A DNA stretch of 64,000 bases from Selaginella moellendorffii (GCF_000143415.4 NW_003314392.1:72433-136432), one strand, 5' to 3'. Positions 50,301 through 58,521 are shown, numbered from the stretch's first letter. A program made the numbers and translations. The notes: generated by a model not told the origin, from the letters alone.

Positions 50301-50801
50301 AAACGACCCAAGCTTGCTCCAGGACGTCCCTTTGAACTCCCAGAGGCCGTGGAGAAGCAGCTGAAGCAGCGTCCTCCAGAGCAGGCTCCACACATCAGGT
50401 TCCCAAGCGCACCACCTTTCTCGGGACCTGATTCACGGCCCAGAATGTTCGAGAGCCCGATTGCTGAAAAGGACGGAGAAGGCTTTCAGCAGGTTCTTCC
50501 TCGGACTGTGAACATGGCAGTCAGATGGATCCCACCCAGGAGAGAATTAACAACTACAGAGGCGGGAGACTGGCTGATGTACCGAGGGCACACGGCCTTC
50601 CCAGAGGTCATCACGCTTGGCGATTACCAGACCCGAATGGAACGTGCCATCACTGAGTGGACGGGATTTTCAGAATACGCAGTGCGGGGCTTCTCTTGGA
50701 CTAAGTACAGGGGGAGGCTCACTGCAGTATGGACCATCTCCTCGGAATGGAGGGCGAGGCCTAGCAGCACGGTTTTCTCTTGGAAGTACGTTGCTCCATG
50801 A
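47385..50801 (+). CDS. LINE ORF1 protein (gag-like, CCHC zinc knuckle), copy 1
   Basis: The predicted protein has 1,138 residues and should bind LINE RNA and form the ribonucleoprotein needed for retrotransposition. I chose the ATG giving MERRPAPSNSGG because it is the first in-frame start shared with copy 2; the open frame extends upstream to 47196 only through copy-specific junction sequence. Residues 1-780 are low-complexity, rich in Ser, Gln, Glu and Lys, with a predicted helix near 95-145 and a charged coiled-coil-like, basic stretch near 600-645 (KKNKTEKKKERKVARRKLK). Residues about 785-930 resemble DUF4283, the plant LINE gag RNA-binding fold. A zinc knuckle CGWC..GHSENAC (C-x2-C-x4-H-x4-C) occupies residues 957-970. 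The frame is intact. Plant L1 ORF1 proteins are commonly near 500-600 residues, so the long N-terminal region is unusual. Confidence 0.85.
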   Translation: MERRPAPSNSGGRAKPQPFTLGRGTRGRGLSIRLPQGGMLKGRAANSKTPIAGKRTSLGSPGDSEKLGSSGTAGSSEHTISDQTGSRQKSHHTDSDYLAECAAMDLHEEVVQGTREMMIRAQHTHQLLKELANTPKDTLEKLVSLKQDGGAHRSSVATKEEPPAPDTVLEPGSGRLGNQQEEDEAMDEVILPGNTGVAMHKSLEEELRRSSDGAGEQKPSRAQGSGPGTSQPASPPTQHGSPVQQSCALNREVQEVSGFLGSGDLASGDGPREEVATSRALDLNFLTPITECMGRRVALNVGKTAYGKTKGRTCPNPSKNRSGVTTRAAAAAMRAATVVEIPIGCHAQESRADPEGEKGLETPNDQTRGHKETPEAHRTEAKEPVQGEEVSRCLTKASSESQGQSKRGPLSQKFSHRCLSDLTNKVRTSLPGSPVKSVGSRLKSRTSPSHQPDHEPQLSVLQQCMPHQTEEGLLQWDPRTFAKALREATQNEVQLHQDILTAEVWHQETHPKGEDRNLGPALREALDLATQALVTPKEQEYTNSQEAQQAKVQEEVTSTWKEQGEQEVEHQRDQDKEIPEASKKVETQKEESILGNRAKPLALLLEEQEEEMKRMGQEREREAKKNKTEKKKERKVARRKLKSQSSSKEALAWAKEVEEFLHEEETCSEEDQEQQKGSTAKEKAQGALAGRGWEKVEDKCRTTPHQGPEDPGEQGDLRVEQEQEGCPAQGKVVKEIPHTEASKTKPHAGESGKRAGTALGAKGMAKAVKLGEALSQVVAAREEELRHRAVIAVFRGKFPTGRMAMDWLNATLEQGITIKNLLPHGRGCYTVVFETEEARARAEELHGLIDDSWAVSFHPWITRFTADDQPRLKGGSVPLNVALWDIPMEMRIKEVIRELVEGSIGQIALGLDTVDAEGILGPVRLKVFVSSPAELPMEIAVLGQYVRIQVENAAPRCGWCLQSGHSENACTTKRPKLAPGRPFELPEAVEKQLKQRPPEQAPHIRFPSAPPFSGPDSRPRMFESPIAEKDGEGFQQVLPRTVNMAVRWIPPRRELTTTEAGDWLMYRGHTAFPEVITLGDYQTRMERAITEWTGFSEYAVRGFSWTKYRGRLTAVWTISSEWRARPSSTVFSWKYVAP

Positions 50802-53800
50802 CCACGCTCACAGTGCTCACGTGGAACTGTCGGGGACTCAGCTCTGAGGACAGTAGACTCAACAAGAGAGTACAGCTCAAGTCCCACATCCGGGAGATTG
50901 GCTTAGAGGGGAGGATCGACATACTGTGCATCCAAGAGCACAAGATGGTGAAGGCTCCAGACTTCAATTTGGGCATGCACAGGAGAATTTGGTGGAATCC
51001 GGCCACGCAAGTGAGAACACGGTGTGGAGGAGGAACAGCGATCATCGTCTCTACCAAGTGGTCAGCGCAGGTACGTGACCACAGGGTGCTGGTCCCAGGG
51101 AAAGCACAGCTGTTGGTCATACACCTACACTTTGGACGTGTTGGGATTGTCAACGTGTATGCACCCACTCGAAGAAGGGAGCGCGCACGAATGTGGACAG
51201 ATATCCAGCAGAGCACTCAAGAGGTGGCGGACGAGTGGCTTGTGGTAGGAGACTTCAACATGGTGGAGGGTTTGAGTGACCGGCGAGGTTCACTGGAAAC
51301 CATACAGGGGAGAGAGAGAAAGAATTGGACAGCGCTAGTCGAAGCCTTGGGAGTCTTGGACCTCCAGCACGCAGAGGGGTTCGCTGCACACTCTCACCCA
51401 TTCACGAGACGCCAATCGACAGGGTGCCAAGCTCGACTGGACAGGATTTACGCTTCCACCAGGCTGTGACAAGACGGAGGGGGACTCAAAACGTGGCCCG
51501 CGTTTGCCACCTTTTCAGACCACGACCCACTCCGAGGCATTCTCAAGCTACAGGCAGTGAAAGGAGCAGCGGTGCAGAGGAAGATCAGCAAAGCCACAAT
51601 GGTTGACCCGGTAGCAGTGAAGCTCGTCCAGGAAACACTAGACAGCAGCAAAGGGGAACTCGTCTTGGCACTAGGCACTTGCTCCACTAAGCTCCGGGAA
51701 AGGCAAGCGGCTCTCAAAGGGGAAGTCCTGAAAGAGGTGAGACTGGCGAGACAAAAGGTGGCGGCGGCCCAGAGAATGGTCCTACATGCAAACGACAAGG
51801 CCAGATGGACAGCAACACTGGATGAGAGGGAAGCAGAGCTGCGGGACAAAGAATATGCAGCATGGAGTGCTGGACTCCGATCCATGGAGGATAGCTGGGT
51901 GATGAATGAACGGCTTCTCAACAAAGCATTCTACAAAGGGATCCGTCCAGTCACCGACTCCCCCCCGATCCTAGGACTGAAGAAGGACGATGGAGAAGTG
52001 GTCGAGGACCAACAGGGAATGCAGGGGCTGGCCCAGGAGTTTTACCAGAAGCTGTACACGGCCCAGCCCTGGTCCCCGGATAGGAGAGACGCCGCAGGCA
52101 GAGTGCTGTCTACTCTCCCACGCAGAGTTCCCGGCGAGTACCTGGAGATGTTGGTGGCCGACTTTTCATTGGAAGACCTCCATCGGGCCCTGGAGCAGCT
52201 GAACGATGACAAGATGCCAGGTATGGACGGCCTCCTTCCAGCATTCTATGAGGAGTATTGGGATGACGTTGGCCTGATGCTCCTAGAGACATGGCGAGAT
52301 GCACAGAAAACAGGGATGCTGCCAGGAGAGATACTAGAGGGACAAATCGCATTGATTCCGAAACGGGGTGACCTCCAGGAACTCAGGAACTGGCGCCCCA
52401 TAACCATGCTCAACACGTCGTACAAGATATACGCAAAGGCGATGGCACTCAAGCTGCAACCAGTCATGCCCCTCATCATCAGAGAACAGCAAACTGGATT
52501 TGTGCCGGGACGACAGATCGCAGAAAACATATGGACGTACCTCCTGGCACAGAGGTGGGCAAACGTCTCAAATCAACAGATTGTAGCATGGCTACTAGAC
52601 TTTGAGAAGGCCTATGATCGAGTTGATTGGGACTTCTTGGAGGATTGCATGCGGAGGATAGGGATCCCGGCAAGGACTGTCTCGCGTATTTCACTTCTCT
52701 ACAGGGGAGCTACAAGCCGGGTCACACTGAATGGAGAGATAGGCCCGACCTTCCACTTGGGACGCTCAGTGAGACAGGGATGTCCACTTGCCCCCTACCT
52801 GTTCCTGATAGTAGCAGAAACACTGGGCTCTTTCCTCGCGCATGGAGAGGATGTAAAAGGCCTGGTGCTGCCCTCTGAACGGCTACAACTCCCAGGAACT
52901 CAAGTTGTGACACAAGAGCTGGAAGACGGGGCATTTGCAGATGACACCGCACTCTTCCTACTTGCCACCCCGAGGAATCTGGACGCAGCAAGGTCCAAGC
53001 TGGAGATCTTCAACAGGGCAGCGGGGGCAGCCATAAACTGGAACAAGTCAGTAGGCGTGAACTGGGGAGAGCCAGGCATTGAGACCTGGGGACAGGAGAT
53101 AGGCTTTCAGTGGCTTCGCCCTGGCGAAGACACTCGGTACCTCGGCATCCAGGTTGGGACCCGGTACAATGCGGCTACACAGGATGACACGCTTCTCAGG
53201 AGGATCCGGACTGCAGTTCAGAAATGGACACCGAGGAAACTCGGACTCCCAGCCCGGATTGTAGTGGTCAAGAGTGTGATCCTCCCTAGCATCTGGTACC
53301 ACCTCTCGATTTGGCCGGTGCTGGAAACTACACTGCAGAAGGTGAGACAGATGGTGCGGACCTACGTATGGCGTGGAGCATTGGCTACAGGGCGAACCAT
53401 GGCCAAGGTGGCGTGGCAATCTACAGCGAGGCCGCGCATTCTAGGGGGCCTAGGGATCATTGACCCCAGCGACATGGCGAAGGCGATGAGGTACAAGATT
53501 TTTCTCATGGGCTTGCAACAGGGGAGACAGCCGTGGCGACTCATGTTTCGGCAGAGCCTCCTAGCGATACGCCCCAAACACAATGCAGCCAAACCGTGGG
53601 AGGAGGACCCACGGTGGCTCTTCGCAGAAGGACCGACGCAGGTAGTGAAGGGGGGCAACTTCGTCCAGAGCCTTCATCGACTGTGGAGAGCCTTTCCGCT
53701 GGAGCAAACACCACCGACCAGGGCCGAGGAGTGGCTCAACCAGCCTTTGTTTTTCAACGCACTGTTCAAAGAGGGAGGTGTGACACTAGGACGAGAGTCA

Positions 53801-55323
53801 CACCACACGATCTGGAGGAAAATGCACGCAAATGGATTCCGGACAATGAAGCAGCTAACGGGAGTGATTGACAGGGATTGGTGGCGAACAGCGAGAAGGA
53901 CTCAAGTGTTTGGACCTTGGAAGCGACGTAACATCCTGCTGGACATTCTGCGACTCCTCCGAGTGGTGAACAACACGAAAGCAGGGACAAAGTGGCCGAG
54001 AAGATGCCTTCAAGCAGGGGACTTTGTGGCGATCCAGCGGCAAACAGAGTGGGAGGAACACGATGCTGTGCGATGTCCGCTAGGGACGTGGACTCGAGCA
54101 TTCACTGCACCTACACCAGCATGGGAAGAAGGGGACATTGAGGTGTGGTTCGTTGCCGCACCAGAGCTCAACATAGGACTGCCGTTTCGCATCACGAGAG
54201 GAGACACGCTTCTCCCGATGGGTGAGAGACAAGAGATGCCGGACGTCACGGTTTAGGACGTCACGGTCATGAGGTACGTGGGAGGATTCGTGTGCTTAGG
54301 CACTCACCCAAGAGGCTGGACGTGGTGGACTCGGAAGACCTGCTGGAGGGCGATGGATCACTGATATGGTGGCGACAGCAGCTACTAGAAGATCTGGACT
54401 GGGACCCTGCTGCATGGCGACGAGGGACAGGAAGCTTTTTCTCCTATGCAGTCAAGGAAGCGCGGAATGGACTACTGACATCACGAGAGGAGGCGAGAGA
54501 GGAGATTCCGAAGCTGTGGCAGAAATGGATAGCACAGGGGGTTGGCGCGGAGCAAGTGGTGGACAACACGATTCACTTCTGGAAGTTGCCCGTGCAGGAA
54601 AAAGTGAAAGTCACCTCGTGGTTGGTAGCAAACAACGGACTTCCGGTTGGACAGCGATTCCAGGACGACGCGAGTCGCAGGTGCAGGGAGTGTGACAAAA
54701 TCGAGACAGTCAAGCATGCACTGTGGGAGTGTGACACTGCAAAGGAAGTGTGGCACCAGATTATTAAGGCAGGGAAGGAGTTGGGCGTGACACAGGATTT
54801 TGAGGCCCGCAGTGGGGATGTGCTTCACTGGTTTGAGGAAGCAAGGGGCCCTGCCCAGGGCCCAGCCCTACGACACATTAGGTGCAGAGGACGACATGGC
54901 TGGGGGAGTCAGGTCCGGTGGGACACGACCGGGGCGGAGGTAGGAGTCCCCGTGTGGGAGGCGCTTGGACATGCTCGATGGGCGATATGGCGAGCGACGG
55001 GAGTCCAGGCCCTTTGGGAAGCACGCAACCGGGCACACTTCGAAGGGACACAGGTCAGAGTATCACAGGTACTAGCAGAGTGGTGGAGACTTACACTGGC
55101 GGCAATACGGCTTCACCATGCTATCCTCCGGGACAGGGGGAAGCTCGAGAGGCTCGAGGAGTGGCAAAAAGCATGGCTGCCATGTTTTGGTAGAGGAGAT
55201 CACAAGGAGGTTCGTTGGAGATGGCGCCCCCCGGAGTCGATCTTGCGGTCAGCACGAAGGGGGGATATGGATCTGGACGTGATACGACGGAGACGACCGC
55301 AGCCGCTTCTACTGCAGGCCTAG
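50798..55323 (+). pseudogene. LINE ORF2 (APE endonuclease, reverse transcriptase, zf-RVT), copy 1, broken
   Basis: The start codon overlaps the ORF1 stop as ATGA. The endonuclease begins at once: WNCRG (residues 9-13), QEH with catalytic Glu47, YAP (121-123), GDFN (151-154), and SDH (240-242). A TGA at codon 224 (51467-51469) separates SDH from the rest; copy 2 has CGA there. The frame then stays open to 54256 and carries the reverse transcriptase: NWRPITMLNTSYKI, GFVPGRQI, LDFEKAYDRVDW (Asp at 601), SVRQGCPLAPYLF and the FADD catalytic box at 713-716. It ends at a TAG. The C-terminal part continues in another frame to 55323 with CREC...HALWEC (54682-54732, C-x2-C-x7-H-x4-C), a zf-RVT-type segment. 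The product would nick target DNA and prime reverse transcription from it. This copy cannot make the full protein. Confidence 0.88.
54241..54267 (+). repeat. 15-bp tandem duplication creating the ORF2 stop
   Basis: The unit ggacgtcacggttta is followed by a second ggacgtcacggt. The in-frame TAG at 54254-54256 spans the junction between the two copies. The duplication length keeps the frame, so a separate single-base shift nearby must explain why the zf-RVT part lies in another frame. Confidence 0.7.
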
Positions 55324-55434
55324 TCTCACTTTAGATGAGGGAGATCACCACTAGGTAGCATGAGCTTTGGGCAGCATGCCCAGTTTTTGTATTAGTCCCT
55401 ACGGGACATTGGGGAATGTACATACACGTTTCAT
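55324..55434 (+). other. LINE copy 1 3' UTR and tail
   Basis: This stretch of 111 bp has no poly(A). It ends in ggaatgtacatacacgttt and cat. The tail closely matches the end of the downstream non-autonomous element, so it probably contains the signal the reverse transcriptase recognises. Confidence 0.75.
55395..55407 (+). promoter_or_regulatory. 3'-tail stem-loop of the LINE
   Basis: GTCCC, loop TAC, GGGAC form a perfect 5-bp stem 27 bases before the element end. The non-autonomous element has TCCC-TAA-GGGA at the same place (57108-57118). In LINE/SINE pairs with stringent 3' recognition, a tail stem-loop is what the reverse transcriptase binds. Confidence 0.5.
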
Positions 55435-55467
55435 CGACCCAGGGACCTACCTAGACCCAGGGACCTA
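55435..55467 (+). repeat. Duplicated target motif between the two elements
   Basis: The satellite target motif cgacccagggaccta (55435-55449) is followed after four bases by a second gacccagggaccta (55454-55467). The first is the flank expected behind LINE copy 1. The second sits at the 5' end of the next element. The doubling may come from two insertions into one target or from template slippage. Confidence 0.75.
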
Positions 55468-56753
55468 GAGGAGAGAGCTCGAAGGCGCTAGAGAGAGAGT
55501 GTGAGAAAGAGGGAGGGAGTGAGCGTCCAGGGCGGCACAAGCATCGCAGACCGCGGCAGCAACACACGGAGCTCGGCTCCCTCCTCTTTCTCCCCTTCTC
55601 TCTCGCTCTCTGTCGTTTTTATCGATATCTCCCAAACGGCTGGGAGAAACCTCGATTCCTTCGACGGGGGGCTTCTAGGAGTGTAGATTCTCATCCTCCT
55701 AGAAGGCCGCGGCGAGATCTGCCACGGATCTGGAGATCTCGCTGGCCCTAGGTCGCTGCTGTTTTTAGGGTTCTTCGGCGGCGGCTAGGGTTTTTCGGGG
55801 CTCAGAGATTTGGAGGAGTGGAGAGGGCAGTTGGGAACACCACGGCTGCAGCAGCAACACGCAGATCTGGACGCTCTCCTCTCCTCCTCTTCTTTTTTCG
55901 CTTCTCATGGTTTCAAGTTTTTTGGGAGCTCATAACTCCTGAACGGCTTGGAATTTTTCCACAAAAATTCACAGGGGGATAGCTGGGAGGGAGCCTCACA
56001 CCCTCCCAGAAGCGCAGGCAAAAATTCTTCACGGTCTCAGAGCTCTCACCTGCCCTAATTCGTGGCTAGGGTTAGGGTTCTTGGCTGGCTTTTGCCCTAA
56101 CTACGGTTAGGGCAGGACTTAGGGTGGTGGCGGGATCTTTGATCCGGCCACTCTAAGTGTCAGGGATCTTCGTTGCATGTGGTTGGCACGGCAGCAACAT
56201 GGTGGAAACGCGACGGTTGTTGGTCTCGCAGCTTCGAGCGGGATTTCTCGCCTTAGGTCGGGCCATGCAAGGTGGCGACTGAGGTACAGAGAGCGTGAAA
56301 CTGCATGTGTCGGAGGTTCTTGGCGACTTGAGTCGTGGAAACACGGGGAACTTTGTTGACTGGTGGAGGACAGTTCGGGACGTCATCCCGACATAGCGAA
56401 GTGTCCGCGGTGGATGGACGTGGAAGACACTATGGGCGCATTTTTGGATCTAGTGACAGGGAAGTGCTGTCACAAAGGGGGCCAGTGGCGGATGGCCGAG
56501 TTGGTTTGCTCGCGGAGGGGATCCCACATGGTTCTTGCTTCAGGGCTAGTCCTTTGAGGAGGTTCGCGGAGGCTTGCAAGTCTTGTGATTGTCGCGATGC
56601 CGGCAACGGGGGCTCGTATATCATTGAAGGGGGCCAGCGCACTTGTCTAGTGTGGGAGGCAAGGTAGCACGCTCTAGTCTAGAGCTGGAGGAGGCTCACA
56701 CCTTGCTTGTTCTACGCCTTGGAGTTTGTTCGCAATGGGCACCGACTTAGTGC

Positions 56754-57060
56754 TGGAAGTACACTGGGGAGGTAGGCGCTCCAAGACACAGCATCACGTC
56801 TTGGGGCGTAACAGGTGGCTTCAGCTTCTGCAGTGGAATCACCTTGGAGGCAAGTGACCCATGAGCGATGCCGGGTCATCGTGCTCGAGTTGGACTGCTT
56901 GGCTGCGACGACGTCGAGCTAGATCGACATGGTGTTCGTCCGGCTTGACATCATTGTGACCGAGTGGAGGAGTGGCGAGGCGAAGCAGGTGGCTTCAAGC
57001 TCCGCAGTGGAGTCACTTGGGAGGTGGACGGCCCAAGAGCAGCACCGGGCGTTCGCGCTC
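56754..57060 (+). repeat. Three diverged modules in the non-autonomous element
   Basis: A module containing ggtggcttcagcttctgcag (56812-56886) recurs as ggtggcttcaagctccgcag (56986-57060). Part of it, cactggggaggtaggc with ccaagacacagcatcacg, is seen at about 56754-56800. The copies are clearly related but diverged, so this duplication is old compared with the insertion. Confidence 0.6.
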
Positions 57061-57106
57061 ATAGTTTCACTAGTTTCTTCGAGAGTGCGCTCTCAATGTT
57101 GTTTTG

Positions 57107-57146
57107 ATCCCTAAGGGACTTGGAGAAATGTACATACACGTTGCAT
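57107..57146 (+). promoter_or_regulatory. LINE-like 3' tail of the non-autonomous element
   Basis: It holds a 4-bp stem (TCCC-TAA-GGGA, 57108-57118) followed by aatgtacatacacgttgcat. Relative to the LINE copy 1 tail, a few substitutions and a one-base length difference are visible. There is no poly(A) before the target motif at 57147. Confidence 0.7.
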
Positions 57147-58395
57147 CGACCCAGGGACCTATTTGAGTGGACTTGTTTTTAGATTGGGGGTCTCTGCCAC
57201 TAGGCCTCTACCACCTCTCCGTTACATATTTCGTGTCGGTTAAATTTATTGGGTTTGTGGGGGAGGGGGTTTAACTAGCAAAGGGCGATTATGGGGAGCG
57301 CTTAGTGCGATTAAGTGGGGCTTAAGTTGGGGCAATCGCGGCCGTTGGTGCGGTGGGGTGGTTGACCGGCGGCGATGAGTTTGACCGGCGGTCCCCGTGA
57401 CACGTGGCTAGGGCTAGGGTCTGGATATGGGTTTTGCGCGAGTGGGCAAGATCCATGGCTCGGTTTGCGGTGGGACTTGAACCGTTGGAAAGCTTGCGTG
57501 AATCCACCCGTTTCCACAGAAACGGATCTGGATTTCGTCGCTCCACCGGCCCGCACCATTGCGATGGGTTTGACGCTGGGTTTTCGAGCGAGTGGGCAAC
57601 ATCCATGGCTCGGTTTGCGGTGGGACTTGAACCGTTGGAAAGCTTGCGTGAGTCCACCCGTTTCCACAGAAACGGATCCCGATTTCGTTGCTCCACCGTC
57701 CCACACCATTGCAATGGGTTTTGTGCTGTTCCCGTTGCCATATCTCGTGGACCGTGGGCCCCCTTTCGCCCTTGGGCACATGGGAGCAACTGGGGCGGTG
57801 CGCGCAACTGGCCCATGTGGCCAAGTACATTTTTCCATGTCCTGGGCGCCTGCTTTTGTGGTTTTTCCCACGGAAGAAGATGCGTCCCACGTGGCGATCC
57901 GTGTGCCCGCCCGCACTCCGGCACCAACGGGGCCGGCCGGCATGACGCCCCGGTCGCGGCCGTGCCAACGGATCGCGGGCCCCATGCGTGGGCTGCCGCC
58001 GGGAGTGCATCTCACTCTCAAGGAAAACACCGCACTGGCGCTCGGGCCTGCACTGGAACGCGACCCCAGGAGCGCCGTGGCGAAGCCCGCGTCGAGGGCA
58101 TCGATCCGAATTGGCTGGGCCCCCCATGCCATGCTGGCACCGTGCGTGCCTTGTCGAAAACGGCACACCCTTGCGACCGCTGGGCGAAAGGGGCAAACCC
58201 CGAGAGGTCCTTGCACCTCCTGTCACTGGGGAGGGTGCCCCCCACGAACACGAACCCAACGGCGCCAGTCCCACGCGAAACGCACGCACGGTTCGCGAGA
58301 AAACGGCCCCCAACGCCCGCATTCTCCATTATTCCGAGAGAATATTCCCTCCACTACTTAAATTGTGCCAAAAAGAGGTGGCTCCGGGTGGGTCT
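57147..58395. repeat. Single satellite monomer between two retroelement insertions
   Basis: This is exactly 1,249 bp from target motif to target motif. It has two subrepeats (from about 57440) and follows the consensus except for four changes, all of the G:C to A:T type: 57346, 57502, 57942 and 58020. Three of the four fall in CpG. The tRNA-like module is split by the insertions; its pieces are 57147-57217 and 58375-58410 on the minus strand. Confidence 0.9.
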
Positions 58396-58410
58396 CGACC
58401 CAGGGACCTA
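58396..58410 (+). other. Retroelement target motif 5' of LINE copy 2
   Basis: cgacccagggaccta lies directly before the first base of LINE copy 2. In uninterrupted monomers it continues as tttgagtggacttg. The same motif follows the 3' ends of the two upstream elements, so it is probably the target-site duplication, or part of it. On the minus strand it lies just upstream of and within the B-box-like sequence of the tRNA-like module. Confidence 0.75.
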
Positions 58411-58502
58411 CCGCTACCGACGGCGGATGCCCCCGCTACCGACGGATGCCCCCCGCTACCGGCAGATGCCCCCCGCTACCGACGGCGGATGCCCCCGCTA
58501 CC
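58411..58502 (+). repeat. 5' leader minisatellite of LINE copy 2
   Basis: Five copies of ccgctacc start at 58411, 58433, 58453, 58473 and 58495, with spacing of 20 or 22 bp; the variable part is gacggcggatgcc or a shorter form. Copy 1 keeps only the last unit. Tandem units at the 5' end are known in some LINEs, where they carry promoter activity; that role here is only inferred. Confidence 0.7.
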
Positions 58503-58521
58503 GACGGCGGGGGCATCCGCC
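58484..58521 (+). promoter_or_regulatory. Perfect 15-bp hairpin in the LINE leader
   Basis: GGCGGATGCCCCCGC (58484-58498) is the exact reverse complement of GCGGGGGCATCCGCC (58507-58521), with the 8-base loop taccgacg. It lies 65 bases before the ORF1 start. Such a GC-rich stem would strongly affect scanning ribosomes or reverse transcriptase. Copy 1 has only the right arm. Confidence 0.65.

Larger units (their letters stand above)
47295..55434 (+). mobile_element. L1-type non-LTR retrotransposon (LINE), copy 1, inactivated
   Basis: This is an approximately 8.1-kb element on the plus strand. It has a short 5' leader (from gctaccgacggcgggg), ORF1 (47385-50801), ORF2 overlapping it by four bases but broken (50798-55323), and a 111-bp 3' UTR without poly(A) ending in catacacgtttcat. 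The 3' end is followed directly by the satellite target motif cgacccagggaccta. The 5' end is not flanked by that motif; instead there are 134 bp of unassigned sequence and a deletion of satellite. Copy 2 at 58411 belongs to the same family and is very similar base by base. The order DUF4283-like/CCHC ORF1, APE endonuclease, reverse transcriptase and zf-RVT is that of plant L1 elements. No RNase H domain is visible. Confidence 0.9.
55450..57146 (+). mobile_element. Non-autonomous retroelement sharing the LINE 3' tail
   Basis: This stretch of about 1.7 kb lies between two copies of the target motif and has no convincing coding region; open frames are all 111 residues or shorter and unlike any protein I know. 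It begins with a purine-rich, then pyrimidine-rich stretch resembling a plant 5' UTR (gctagggtttttcgggg), has a GC-balanced middle, and ends in three diverged copies of a 75-bp module. Its last 40 bp (tccctaaggga, then aatgtacatacacgttgcat) match the LINE tail with few changes. The flanking motif cgacccagggaccta follows directly. I infer that LINE enzymes mobilise it in trans. It could instead be a heavily deleted relative of the LINE or a chimeric retroposed transcript. Confidence 0.65.

Noticed and set aside
47767-50395. Minus-strand frames inside LINE ORF1 (149-175 codons)
   Set aside because: They are antisense shadows of the ORF1 coding sequence, and the sense frame has clear domains.
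56066-56079. Telomeric repeat or former telomere end
   Set aside because: ctagggttagggtt contains only about two units and is not a TTTAGGG tract. Similar words are common in plant 5' UTR-like sequence.
56335-56667. Small open frames of 60-111 codons in the non-autonomous element as genes
   Set aside because: They are short, overlap in different frames and strands, and resemble no protein family I know.
55450-57146. LTR retrotransposon or TRIM
   Set aside because: No long terminal repeats, no primer-binding site and no polypurine tract at a repeat edge are visible. The 3' end matches a LINE tail instead.
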